This document shows, in pieces, positions 35,369-43,821 of a stretch of 64,000 nucleotides of DNA (positions within the stretch are counted from its first letter, which is position 1; every line of letters starts with the position of its first letter). The position numbers and the translations under genes are program-made. The notes beneath the pieces were generated by a model. It was given only the letters and a program-made list of their open reading frames with translations. It made no database searches and had not been told where the DNA came from. This stretch comes from Arthrobacter sp. (GTDB lineage Bacteria; Actinomycetota; Actinomycetes; Actinomycetales; Micrococcaceae), in contig JAHFUZ010000007.1 of assembly GCA_023264815.1 (NCBI GenBank), forward strand, positions 1 through 64,000. Reading direction: 5' to 3'.

Positions 35369-36644
35369 TGCGGCCTCCCAGTTTTCTTATCGGGGCTTCG
35401 CCATCATAGGCGCGCCAGTCATCCGGCAACAGATGATCGAGGACGTCATCAACAGTCACCGCCCCCACCAGCCGGCCGTCGTCGTTCACTACGGGGAGGG
35501 AGTTCAGGTTATAGGTTGCCAGGGTCCTGGCCACTTCGCTGATGTGGGCCTGGTCTGACAGCGGCTCAAGGTTCTTGTCCACCAGGTTGCCCAGCGGTTC
35601 GAAGGGCGGGAACCGGAGCAACTGCTGGATGTGGACCACGCCCAGGAAACGCCCGGTAGGCGTCTCCAGCGGCGGCCGGGCAATGAAGATCGAAGACGCG
35701 AGGGCGGGGGACAGCTCCTCGCGGCGGACGTGCGCGAGGGCTTCGGCAACTGTCGCTTCGGGCGGGAGGATGACTGGAACCGGTGTCATGAGGCCACCGG
35801 CGGTGTCTTCGTCATATTCGAGAAGCCGGCGGACGTCCTCCGCGCCTTCCGGTTCCATCAGCTGCAGCAGCTGTTCCGCCTGTGCGGAGGGCAGCTCGCC
35901 CAGGAGGTCGGCGGCGTCGTCAGGGTCCATCTCTTCCAGGACGTCGGCGGCGCGCTGGATGTCAAGCGCGGAAAGGATCTCCACCTGGTCGTCCTCCGGC
36001 AGCTCCTGCAGGACGTCGGCGAGGCGTTCGTCCTGGAGTTCGCTGGCCACTTCAAAACGGCGTTTGTCGCTCATTTCCTGCAGTGCTTCGGCGAAGTCCG
36101 CAGGCTTGAGGTCCTCGTGGTTGGCCACGAACTGGGTAGCGGCCTGCGGCTCGGTGCGGGCGCCCTGGAGCGCATCGGCCCAGTCGATGATCATGGTCTC
36201 GTTGCGCCGCAGGCGGCTCAGGGGGGAGAGCGAATGCCCGCGGCGGACGAACAGCTTGCTCACGAACCAGTCCCGGGAGCGGTGCTGGTCCATGGCGATG
36301 TCTTCGATGGTGGCGTCGCCGCTGCCGTCGCGCAGGGTAACCCTGCGGTCAAACATTTCCGCGACCACAAGGGTCTCGGCCCCGCGCTGCTCAAAGCGCC
36401 GGAGGTTGACCAGCCCGGTGCAGATGATCTGGGTCTGGTCGATGGAGGTAATGCGGGTCATCGGCACAAAGACGCGCTTCTTGCCGGGCACTTCGACGAC
36501 GATGCCCACCACATGCGGGGCCCCGCGGCTTCCGCGTGAGAGCACCACAACATCGCGCAGCCGCCCCAGCCGGTCGCCTAACGGGTCGAAGACATCAAGA
36601 CCCAGAAGGCGGGCCACGAAGACGCGCGAAAGATTTGTACTCAC
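35361..36644 (-). CDS. MgtE-like regulatory protein: PRC-barrel, MgtE N-terminal and CBS domains, no channel
   Basis: The 427-residue soluble protein has an N-terminal PRC-barrel-like part (L-G-L-D-V-F-D-P-L-G-D-R-L-G-R-L-R-D) and a second beta-rich repeat to about residue 130. An MgtE N-domain of acidic helical repeats follows at about 175-285 (repeated L-P-E-D-D, M-D-P-D-D-A-A-D-L-L-G-E-L), then a CBS pair at about 285-410. The membrane channel of true MgtE is missing. It is therefore a Mg2+- or nucleotide-sensing regulator rather than a transporter. The downstream partner is the DUF1003 membrane protein. Confidence 0.85.
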   Translation of the reverse strand: MSTNLSRVFVARLLGLDVFDPLGDRLGRLRDVVVLSRGSRGAPHVVGIVVEVPGKKRVFVPMTRITSIDQTQIICTGLVNLRRFEQRGAETLVVAEMFDRRVTLRDGSGDATIEDIAMDQHRSRDWFVSKLFVRRGHSLSPLSRLRRNETMIIDWADALQGARTEPQAATQFVANHEDLKPADFAEALQEMSDKRRFEVASELQDERLADVLQELPEDDQVEILSALDIQRAADVLEEMDPDDAADLLGELPSAQAEQLLQLMEPEGAEDVRRLLEYDEDTAGGLMTPVPVILPPEATVAEALAHVRREELSPALASSIFIARPPLETPTGRFLGVVHIQQLLRFPPFEPLGNLVDKNLEPLSDQAHISEVARTLATYNLNSLPVVNDDGRLVGAVTVDDVLDHLLPDDWRAYDGEAPIRKLGGRIG

Positions 36645-36721
36645 GTTTACAGGCTACCGAGTCTGCTCTCTTTTAGCTGAATTTACAGGCGGCACACATC
36701 CTGATGGGCAAGAATGGGTGT

Positions 36722-37663
36722 ATGTCAAACATTTTTGGTGCTCCCAAGGCCGGCGGCCCCAGCGGGCCGGACGACGCCCGCATGGTTCCGTCCGGTGACA
36801 CGGTTGGCTCCTACACCTCCTACCTGGATGCCCAGAAGGCGGTGGACTACCTTGCCGACCAGCAGTTCCCGGTCCAGATGGTTTCCATCGTGGGCAACGA
36901 ACTCAAGATGGTTGAGCGTGTGACAGGGCGCCTCAGCTATCCGCGGGTGGCTCTCTCCGGGGCGCTCAGCGGCATGTGGTTCGGCTTGTTTGTGGGGGTG
37001 ATGCTTTCCTTCTTTGCTCCCTCGCCGGGCTACTTCTCCATCCTGGCTTCGGTGCTGATGGGTGCGGCCTTCTTTATGCTGTTTGGCATTGTCACCTACG
37101 CCATGCAGCGCGGGAAGCGGGACTTCACCTCCACCAGCCAGGTGGTGGCCACCAACTACGACGTTGTGGTGTCCCAGGAGGCCGCCCACGAGGCGCGCCG
37201 GCTGCTGCAGCAGCTGCCCATGACCCGCTCTGACGCCGCTGCCGGTCCATACACGCCGCACGGCTACCAGGGCCCGCAGCCGGGACAGTACGGCCAGCCG
37301 GGCAACCAGCCGGGACAGTACGGCCAGCCGGGCCAGGCGCCTGCCCGCCCCGCCGGATGGAACGACCCCTATGGGCAGCAGGGTTCCGGGACCCCGCCGA
37401 CAGGCTCCCAGGGCCAGCCTGCCGGCCAAGGCACTCCCGGCCAGGGCACTGCCGCAGGCACCGGACAGGAAGGGCGGACGCAGGGTGAACCGGCCAAGGC
37501 GCCTGTCTCCGCTGTCCGTTACCCTGACCTTCCGGATGGCCGGCCCCAGTACGGCGTCCGCGTCACCGAACAGCAGGCCGCAGGCGGTGCCGGCTCAGGA
37601 CAGCCGGCTTCAGGCCAGGCCCAGCCCGAGTCCCCGAAGGACTCCGGGGAACCAACTTCCTAG
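36722..37663 (+). CDS. General stress protein 17M-like membrane protein with Gly/Pro/Gln-rich tail
   Basis: From ATG 36722 the product is 313 residues. The N-terminal domain (S-Y-T-S-Y-L-D-A-Q-K-A-V-D-Y-L, F-P-V-Q-M-V-S-I-V-G) matches the GSP17M/YflT-type fold. Two membrane helices follow near residues 80-125, then a second half of the domain (T-S-T-S-Q-V-V-A-T-N-Y-D-V-V-V). From about residue 165 the tail is low complexity, with a tandem Q-P-G-Q-Y-G-Q-P-G repeat. It matches Rv1234 by position. The role is unknown. Confidence 0.8.
   Translation: MSNIFGAPKAGGPSGPDDARMVPSGDTVGSYTSYLDAQKAVDYLADQQFPVQMVSIVGNELKMVERVTGRLSYPRVALSGALSGMWFGLFVGVMLSFFAPSPGYFSILASVLMGAAFFMLFGIVTYAMQRGKRDFTSTSQVVATNYDVVVSQEAAHEARRLLQQLPMTRSDAAAGPYTPHGYQGPQPGQYGQPGNQPGQYGQPGQAPARPAGWNDPYGQQGSGTPPTGSQGQPAGQGTPGQGTAAGTGQEGRTQGEPAKAPVSAVRYPDLPDGRPQYGVRVTEQQAAGGAGSGQPASGQAQPESPKDSGEPTS
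37277..37333 (+). repeat. Two tandem 27-bp repeats in the stress protein gene
   Basis: The same 27 bases occur at 37277-37303 and 37307-37333, separated by AAC, giving a 30-base, in-frame period. They encode Q-P-G-Q-Y-G-Q-P-G twice. Such low-complexity repeats can change copy number between strains. Confidence 0.85.
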
Positions 37664-37730
37664 GACCAGGCCGGGACGGCAGCTCCGCAAGGGGCCGCCA
37701 TCCGGCCAAGGGCTTCCAGGAACGTGTGCA

Positions 37731-37781
37731 AAAAGAACTCCGTCCGTGCCGGCAAGTTGCCGGCACGGACGGAGTTCTTTT
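37731..37781. terminator. Long perfect hairpin between converging stress protein and sugar permease genes
   Basis: A 25-base arm (37731-37755, beginning AAAAGAACTCC) is exactly complementary to 37757-37781 with one central base. The A and T runs at the ends provide a T tract on either strand. It should terminate both the plus-strand stress gene and the minus-strand sugar transporter operon. Confidence 0.9.
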
Positions 37782-37799
37782 GGTTACTGCCTGCGACTG

Positions 37800-38717
37800 C
37801 TATTTGACGCCGCCTGCAGTCAGGCCACCCACCAGGTACTTCTGGAACATGAAGTACAGCACCACCACGGGGACGGCGCACACCAGGGACGCCGCCATCA
37901 TCTGCGAATACACCGGAATGGCTCCGCCCTCAACAGCAGAGGCGAACACCTGCAGGGCAACGGCCGCGGTGTGCGTATCCGGCCGGGTGAAGACCGATGC
38001 GAACAGGACGTCGTTCCAGCCGAGCAGGAAGGCGAAGATCGCGGAAACGATGATGCCGGGCCAGCTCAGCGGAATGATGATCTTGAACAGGATCCCCAGG
38101 TTGGATGCGCCGTCGATGCGGGCAGCTTCCTCGAGTTCGCGCGGGAGTCCCCGCAGGTACGTGACCATCACCCACGTGGAGAAGGGCAGTGCGAAGGTCA
38201 GGTAGGCGATGAACAGGCCCCAGAGGGTTCCGATGACCGTCACACCCAGGTAGGTTCCGGCGGAGGAGAACAGCACAAACACGGGCAGGAGCATCAGCGT
38301 TCCGGGGATGGACTGCAGGCCCAGGAGGCCGCGCAGCACAGTAAGCCGGCCGCGGAATTCGAACCGCACCAGCACGTAGGCCGTGCCGATCGCCATCAGG
38401 GCGGAGACCACTGCCGTGGCGCCGGAAACGATCAGGCTGTTCCCGATGGCCTTGGCCAGGCCCACAGAGTCCCAGATCTTGTTGTAGCTGTCCAGGGAGA
38501 AGCTGCTGGGCCAAAATTCGCCGCTGGCAACACCCACATCCGTGTTCAGCGACGCCAGGAAGATATACAGGATGGGAATCAGCACCAGCGCGCAGAGCAG
38601 GACCGTAATAATGGCCAGCAGCGGCCGGGGCATGAGGCGCGTAACCTCCAGGGCGGCATCACGCCGGATGGGCTGCTTGGCCTGTTGCTTGATCGGGTTT
38701 GCTGCGTCGATGCTCAT
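37800..38717 (-). CDS. sugB: Carbohydrate ABC transporter permease (SugB-like)
   Basis: The 305-residue MalG-type permease starts at ATG 38717, overlapping the SugA stop by ATGA; the frame is open further upstream but only as overlap with SugA. It has six helices, S-L-N-T-D-V after the first, and the EAA loop E-L-E-E-A-A-R-I-D-G-A-S typical of CUT1 sugar transporters. With SugA it forms the pore. By position it matches SugB of the mycobacterial trehalose importer; the substrate here is not proven. Confidence 0.87.
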   Translation of the reverse strand: MSIDAANPIKQQAKQPIRRDAALEVTRLMPRPLLAIITVLLCALVLIPILYIFLASLNTDVGVASGEFWPSSFSLDSYNKIWDSVGLAKAIGNSLIVSGATAVVSALMAIGTAYVLVRFEFRGRLTVLRGLLGLQSIPGTLMLLPVFVLFSSAGTYLGVTVIGTLWGLFIAYLTFALPFSTWVMVTYLRGLPRELEEAARIDGASNLGILFKIIIPLSWPGIIVSAIFAFLLGWNDVLFASVFTRPDTHTAAVALQVFASAVEGGAIPVYSQMMAASLVCAVPVVVLYFMFQKYLVGGLTAGGVK

Positions 38718-39700
38718 TTCTTTCCTCCCTCGTGCACGTCGAGCCGGACCGCGCGCAGGTAAATGAAGAGCGGAATGGCTATGAGGACCAGCGAAACAAC
38801 CGCCATGGCCGCGCTGAGGCCAAACCTGAAGCTTTGGAAGCTGGTGACGTAAACCAGGATCGGAAGCACGTTCACGTCCGATGGGGCTGGTGCGCCGAAC
38901 AGGACATAGGGGAGCGTGAAGTTGTTGATGTGGTTCAGCGTGGCCAGCAGGAAGGCCAGTGAGACCGGTCCCTTCAGGTAAGGGAAGATCACGTAGCGCA
39001 GCTTGTTCCACCACAGCGCACCGTCCAGGGCCGATGCCTCATGGACCTCATGGTCCACAGCCTGGAGGCCGGACAGCGCCAGCAGGTAGATGAAAGGCCA
39101 GGCGGCCCAGATCTCCACCCACACCAGTGTCCAGTACGAGTTAGGACCGTTAAGCCACAACCCGCCGTCCATGCCGATATTTGTCAGAGCCACATTCACG
39201 ATCCCGTCCGGCTGCAGCATGGTGCGCCAGACGCTGGCCACCACAAAAGAGGGGAGGACGTACGGGATCAGAAAGATGGAACGCACCAGGGCGCGTCCCC
39301 GGTAGGCGTTTTGCGTGACGACGGCGGCGGCGACGCCCAGCGGGATGGTCACCACGGTGGATATCACCGCAAACGAGACGGAGAGCCAGATGGAGCGGAG
39401 CAGGTCACTGCTCGTGGCGGCTTCTATGTAGTTCAGGATGCCGATGAACTCGGCGCTGACCCAACGGCGCAGGGTGTACTGGTCCAGGTCGATCAGCGAC
39501 ATCCAGATGCCCATGGCCAACGGGACAAGGATGACAACTGTCATCAGGAGCCCGCCGGGAATCAACAGCCACAGTGGCCTGTTCTTTTCGCTCAGCCCCT
39601 TGCGGCGCTTCTCGCCGGGGGTGGGGCCGCCGGATCCGGCGGCCGCCCCGGCCGCCGGACTGCTGTCCGACGGCCGGGGCTCGGTAACGCTGCTAGCCAT
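38714..39700 (-). CDS. sugA: Carbohydrate ABC transporter permease (SugA-like)
   Basis: The 328-residue MalF-type permease has a long hydrophilic Pro/Gly-rich N-terminus, then six to seven helices beginning L-W-L-L-I-P-G-G-L-L-M-T-V-V. Its EAA loop is D-H-E-V-H-E-A-S-A-L-D-G-A, where the second Ala of the usual E-A-A is Ser. It is the partner of SugB. The binding-protein gene ends 33 bases upstream. Confidence 0.87.
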   Translation of the reverse strand: MASSVTEPRPSDSSPAAGAAAGSGGPTPGEKRRKGLSEKNRPLWLLIPGGLLMTVVILVPLAMGIWMSLIDLDQYTLRRWVSAEFIGILNYIEAATSSDLLRSIWLSVSFAVISTVVTIPLGVAAAVVTQNAYRGRALVRSIFLIPYVLPSFVVASVWRTMLQPDGIVNVALTNIGMDGGLWLNGPNSYWTLVWVEIWAAWPFIYLLALSGLQAVDHEVHEASALDGALWWNKLRYVIFPYLKGPVSLAFLLATLNHINNFTLPYVLFGAPAPSDVNVLPILVYVTSFQSFRFGLSAAMAVVSLVLIAIPLFIYLRAVRLDVHEGGKK

Positions 39701-39733
39701 TATCCGTAACCTTCCGCAAGTGTTCGGTAGGTG

Positions 39734-41095
39734 TTACTTCTTGGCCCGGTCCAGTGCAGTCTGCGACTTGGTCTGTTCGTCTTTGAGCCGCTGGGCCAGG
39801 CTGGCATCGCTGACGGCGCCGGCGGAAAGGTCCGGTATGGACTGAACCACCACGTTGGTCAGGGAGAGTTGAACATCGCCCCAGGCACCGCTGAACGGCG
39901 TTGCAACGGACTTGGCACCCGAGTCAAGCGCCGGCGCGATCACTTCGTTGCTGGCAAGCTCCTTCGCGGCTGCCTGGTTGGCAGGAAGCTGGCCGAAGAC
40001 CTTGAAGTAGTTCAGCTGGACGTCCTTCTCGGTGATCATCTTGATGAAGGCGAAAGCGAGGTCCTTTTGCTTCGAGTAGTCGGCAACCACCAGGTTGTCA
40101 CCGGAGAGAATGCTGGACGCGGGCTTGCCAGCGGACGGGTTGGACGTCTCGCCCGGCGGAACGGTGGGCATAAGGGCGTACTTGTATTTGCCCTTGACGG
40201 CCGAAGCATCCAACGCGGGGATGGACAGCGGTGACGTCATGGGGAAGTACGCTGCCTTGCCGGCGGCGAACGCCGCCAGTGCCTGCGGGTTGGCCCAGCC
40301 GACGGAGGCGGGGTCAACCACCTTGTCCTTGGTCACCCACCCGAAGTAGGTCTCGTAGGCCTTCTTGGTGATGGGATCATCGAGCCGGACCTTGTCGCCG
40401 TCGATGAGCGGGTTGCCGGCCTGGATGGACATTCCCCAGATGTACTTCCAGGGGTCGAAGTTGTCCTTGTAGGCAACCGCGATGCCGTACTGGTCGCCTG
40501 TGGTGAGTTTCTTGGCCTGCGCCGTGAATTCATCCCACGTCGTGGCGGGCTTGTCGATGCCGGCCGCGGCCAGCAGTTCGGTGTTGTAGGCCATCACGAA
40601 CGGCCGGCTCACGAAGGGAATGCCGATGTGGTTGCTCTCGTCGGGGCCGGAAATGCCCAGTGCAGCGGGGACGAACTTGTCCTTGCCACCGAGTTGGTTC
40701 CATTCGTTCTCGCCCAGTTTCACGAAGGCGCCCGTGGAGTAGGCCGTGGGGGTAAACGTGGTGCCCAGCCCGTAAACATCGGGGCCCTGGCCCGAGACCA
40801 CGGAGGTCTGGATGCGGGTCATCTCGTCATTGGCGGTGGCGAAAGTCTCCCATTGGATGTCAGCCCCGGTCTCCGCCTTGAACTTGGTGCCCATTTCCTT
40901 GAACCAGGCCTGCTGCTCCTGGGGATACTGCGCGCTGACGTTCATCAGGACATTGAGTGTTTTGCCGGTGCCATCCACTTTGCCGCCCGTGGCTCCGGAT
41001 GTGGTGCCGCCTGAGCCGCCGCAAGCGGCGAGCACCAGGACGGAAATAGCCGCTGCGGCAACTGCACCAAGGCGACGTGGTTTGGACATACCCAT
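39734..41095 (-). CDS. lpqY: Carbohydrate-binding lipoprotein (LpqY-like)
   Basis: The 453-residue family 1 solute-binding protein has signal peptide lipobox L22-A23-A24-C25, then a Gly/Ser/Thr linker. The mature part begins L-N-V-L-M-N-V-S-A-Q-Y-P-Q-E. ATG 41089 (M-S-K-P-R-R) is an equally good start. It binds a sugar, probably a disaccharide, for SugA/SugB. By locus position it corresponds to LpqY of the trehalose importer. It is the first gene of the operon and is preceded by a LacI-type palindrome. Confidence 0.85.
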   Translation of the reverse strand: MGMSKPRRLGAVAAAAISVLVLAACGGSGGTTSGATGGKVDGTGKTLNVLMNVSAQYPQEQQAWFKEMGTKFKAETGADIQWETFATANDEMTRIQTSVVSGQGPDVYGLGTTFTPTAYSTGAFVKLGENEWNQLGGKDKFVPAALGISGPDESNHIGIPFVSRPFVMAYNTELLAAAGIDKPATTWDEFTAQAKKLTTGDQYGIAVAYKDNFDPWKYIWGMSIQAGNPLIDGDKVRLDDPITKKAYETYFGWVTKDKVVDPASVGWANPQALAAFAAGKAAYFPMTSPLSIPALDASAVKGKYKYALMPTVPPGETSNPSAGKPASSILSGDNLVVADYSKQKDLAFAFIKMITEKDVQLNYFKVFGQLPANQAAAKELASNEVIAPALDSGAKSVATPFSGAWGDVQLSLTNVVVQSIPDLSAGAVSDASLAQRLKDEQTKSQTALDRAKK

Positions 41096-41197
41096 GAGAC
41101 TTCTCCTTTGAAGACAACATTGCGGCAGAGACCCGTGACTGAAATCACAGTCTACGAGGTTCTCTCTCCGCGCATAGCGTATTCATTGGAAGGAAAC

Positions 41198-41217
41198 TTT
41201 GGCAAGCGATTGCCAAA
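41198..41217 (-). promoter_or_regulatory. LacI-family operator upstream of lpqY-sugAB
   Basis: TTTGGCAAGCGATTGCCAAA has arms TTTGGCAA and TTGCCAAA around GCGA with a central CG, the usual shape of LacI/GalR-family operators. It lies about 100 bases before the lpqY start, where it could cover or sit next to the promoter. No LacI-family gene is within the window, so the regulator is encoded elsewhere. Confidence 0.7.
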
Positions 41218-41284
41218 AACTGTTACCAGAGCTTCACCGGCCGTGCCGCAGGGCGGCCGCCCTGTGGCGGGCGGCCGTCCCCGT

Positions 41285-42880
41285 TCAGATAGTGCCCCGG
41301 CCCGCCGCGTGGTCCAGTTCGCCGTAGATGCCGGCCATCCAGGATTCGACGTCGGCAGCCTTGCGGGGCAGCGCAGCGCTGAGGTTGACGGGTCCGTCCG
41401 CCGTCATGAGGATGTCATCCTCGATCCGCACGCCGATGCCGCGGTATTCCTCGGGGATGGCGAGGTCCTCGTTCTTGAAGTACAGGCCGGGCTCGATGGT
41501 GAACACCATGCCCGCGGTGAGGATGCCGTCGAGGTAGAGTTCCCGCTTCGCCTGGGCGCAGTCGTGGACGTCAAGGCCCAGATGGTGGCTGGTGCCGTGC
41601 GGCATCCAGCGCCGGTGCTGCTGGCCCTCTGTGCTGATGGCTTCCTCAACGCTGACGGGGAGCAGGCCCCATTCGGCGAGGCGTTCGGCCAGGACTGTGG
41701 TGGCAGCTGTGTGGATGTCGCGGAACTTGGTGCCCGGCTGGGCTGCGGCGAAACCGGCGTCGGCCGCGTCCAGAACCGCTTCGTAGACCTTGCGCTGGAT
41801 CTCCGTGAACGTGCCGTTGGCCGGCAGGGTGCGGGTGACATCGGCGGTGTAGAGCGAATCAACCTCCACGCCGGCGTCCAGCAGCAGCAGTTCGCCCGCG
41901 CTGATGCTGCCGGTGTTCCGCGTCCAGTGCAGCACCGTGGCATTGTTGCCGGCGGCGGCAATCGTGTCGTAGCCCAGTTCGTTGCCCACCTCGCGGGCAC
42001 GGGCAAAGAAAGCGCCTTCCACCACACGTTCGCCGCGGGCGTGGGTCAGGGCGCGGGGAAGGGATTTGACCACTTCCTCGAAGCCTTCCACCGTGGCGGC
42101 CACAGCCGTCATCATCTGTTCGACTTCCCACTCGTCCTTTAGGAGGCGGAGCTCGGACAGGGCTTCGGACAGCTTTTCATCCAGGGCATCCAGTACGGCA
42201 AGGTCCAGGTTCTCCGGATCCTTGGCCGTGTTGTACCGGGCGGTGTCCACGAGCGCGTCGATGTTCTCATCAACCTTGCGGACCAACCGGATGGAGATGC
42301 CGCCAATCTCAGGCGCTCCCACGTTTTTGGTGATGGCGGTTTCGAGACCGTCGATGTGCGCCGTGGACAGCCCCAGCCGGGCTTCGAATTCCGCGAGCGT
42401 GGGGCGGGCACCGATCCAGAATTCGCCGGACCGGGAGTCTGCGTAAAACTGTTCGGTGTCCCTGCCTGCCAGCGGACGGAAGTAGAGCGTGGCACGGTGG
42501 TGACCGCCGTCGTCGCCCGATCCTTCACCCGCAGGCTCGAGAATAAGGACCGCATCAGGCTCGTGGTCCAGCCCGAGTCCGGTGAGATGTGCAAAACCCG
42601 AATGCGGGCGGAAGCGGTAGTCGCAGTCGTTGGAGCGGACCTTCAGCGGGCCCGCGGGGATGACCAGGCGTTCGCCTTTGAACTGGTCGGAGATGGCCCT
42701 GCGCCTGGCGGCGGCGTAGTCAGCCACGGCGTCACGTGCCGGCAACTGGTGGCCTGTGGGCGCCCAGTTGCTGGCCATAAATGCTTTGAAGGCATCGGAA
42801 CTGGGCCGCTGCGAGCGGTTGTTGACGCGCTCGTCGAGGGGCTGGGAAGCAGAGTTTGGGGTGTTTTCGGCATCGTTCAC
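41285..42880 (-). CDS. pepP: Xaa-Pro aminopeptidase (aminopeptidase P, M24B)
   Basis: The 531-residue cytoplasmic metallopeptidase removes N-terminal residues before proline. The N-terminal creatinase-like domain (to about 245) carries P-H-S-G-F-A-H-L-T-G-L. The C-terminal pita-bread domain has the dinuclear metal ligands in D-A-G-V-E-V-D-S-L-Y-T-A-D-V-T-R, H-G-T-S-H-H-L-G-L-D-V-H-D, T-I-E-P-G-L-Y and R-I-E-D-D. The GTG start at 42880 follows the short gap to the divergent PHP gene. An N-terminal extension of about 40 residues precedes the family start. Confidence 0.92.
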   Translation of the reverse strand: MNDAENTPNSASQPLDERVNNRSQRPSSDAFKAFMASNWAPTGHQLPARDAVADYAAARRRAISDQFKGERLVIPAGPLKVRSNDCDYRFRPHSGFAHLTGLGLDHEPDAVLILEPAGEGSGDDGGHHRATLYFRPLAGRDTEQFYADSRSGEFWIGARPTLAEFEARLGLSTAHIDGLETAITKNVGAPEIGGISIRLVRKVDENIDALVDTARYNTAKDPENLDLAVLDALDEKLSEALSELRLLKDEWEVEQMMTAVAATVEGFEEVVKSLPRALTHARGERVVEGAFFARAREVGNELGYDTIAAAGNNATVLHWTRNTGSISAGELLLLDAGVEVDSLYTADVTRTLPANGTFTEIQRKVYEAVLDAADAGFAAAQPGTKFRDIHTAATTVLAERLAEWGLLPVSVEEAISTEGQQHRRWMPHGTSHHLGLDVHDCAQAKRELYLDGILTAGMVFTIEPGLYFKNEDLAIPEEYRGIGVRIEDDILMTADGPVNLSAALPRKAADVESWMAGIYGELDHAAGRGTI

Positions 42881-42950
42881 GGCACCATCGTCTCACCAGC
42901 AGCCGGGCGCGCGCGACCAAGGGAGCCAATGCCGGGCGGACCCGGTCAAC

Positions 42951-42962
42951 TAGTCTGGTCAG
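42951..42962 (+). promoter_or_regulatory. -10 element of a probable leaderless PHP gene transcript
   Basis: TAGTCT (42951-42956) ends 6 bases before GTG 42963 with no Shine-Dalgarno between. Same spacing as at dapE. Confidence 0.5.
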
Positions 42963-43811
42963 GTGAGGATTGACCTGCATGCCCACTCCAACGTTTCCGA
43001 CGGCACGGAAACCCCCGCTGACGTGATGGCCTCCGCCGCCAAAGCCGGCCTGGACGTGGTGGCCCTGACCGACCACGACTCCACGGACGGCTGGAAGGAT
43101 GCGTCCCGCTCGGCCCTGGACCACGGCGTGGCACTGGTGCCGGGGATGGAAGTTTCCTGCCGGACGGAGCAGGGCATCAGCGTGCATTTACTGAGTTACC
43201 TGCATGACCCGGCGCACCCCGGGCTGCTTGCGGAGATCACCAAGGCCAAGGACGCCCGCCTCACCCGGGCCGAACGCATGGTAAGCCTGCTGGCCGAGGA
43301 TTACCCCCTGACCTGGGACGACGTCATCCACCACGTCGCTCCGGGGGCCACGCTGGGGCGCCCGCACATCGCCGATGCCCTGGTGGCGGCCGGTGTGGTA
43401 TCGGACCGTTCGGAAGCGTTCACGTCCATCCTGACCTCCCGGTCCCGCTACTTTGTCCAGCACTACGCACCCCACCCCGCCACCGCCGTCGAACTTGTCC
43501 GGGCTGCCGGCGGCGTCCCCGTGTTCGCCCATCCGGTGGCGTCTGCGCGGGGACGGACCGTGGGAGAGCGAACCTACCAGGAGATGATCGACGCCGGCCT
43601 GGCCGGACTGGAGATCGACCACCGCGATAACCCTGAGGAGGGCCGGGTGTTCCTGCGGAAACTCGCCGCGAAGCACCACCTCCTGGTGACGGGTTCCTCG
43701 GACTACCACGGCACGGGCAAGCCCAACCTGCTGGGAGAGAACCTGACGGCGCCGGAGGTCCTGGCCCGGATCGAGGAAATGGCGACCGGCGCCGCCGTTG
43801 TCCGCCCCTGA
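42963..43811 (+). CDS. PHP-domain phosphoesterase, nucleoside bisphosphatase/RNase AM-like
   Basis: The 282-residue metal-dependent enzyme starts M-R-I-D-L-H-A-H-S-N-V-S-D-G. PHP motifs are H6-x-H8, L-T-D-H-D-S near residue 36, G-M-E-V-S near 61, the R-P-H-I-A-D motif, F-A-H-P-V near 180 and S-S-D-Y-H-G near 243. The G-x-P-H/R-P-H-I insertion and length match YciV-type proteins, which remove phosphate from 3',5'-bisphosphonucleotides and trim RNA 5' ends. It is convergent with the methyltransferase gene, with only 10 bases between them. Confidence 0.85.
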   Translation: MRIDLHAHSNVSDGTETPADVMASAAKAGLDVVALTDHDSTDGWKDASRSALDHGVALVPGMEVSCRTEQGISVHLLSYLHDPAHPGLLAEITKAKDARLTRAERMVSLLAEDYPLTWDDVIHHVAPGATLGRPHIADALVAAGVVSDRSEAFTSILTSRSRYFVQHYAPHPATAVELVRAAGGVPVFAHPVASARGRTVGERTYQEMIDAGLAGLEIDHRDNPEEGRVFLRKLAAKHHLLVTGSSDYHGTGKPNLLGENLTAPEVLARIEEMATGAAVVRP

Positions 43812-43821
43812 CCGCTGCGGG

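Noticed and set aside
37277..37333. Could the two 27-base repeats be a CRISPR remnant?
   Set aside because: The spacer is 3 bases and the repeats are in frame within a coding low-complexity tail; no array structure.
38718..39014. N-terminal extension of the SugB permease
   Set aside because: The extra residues are another frame of sugA; ATG 38717 with the ATGA overlap is the normal permease start.
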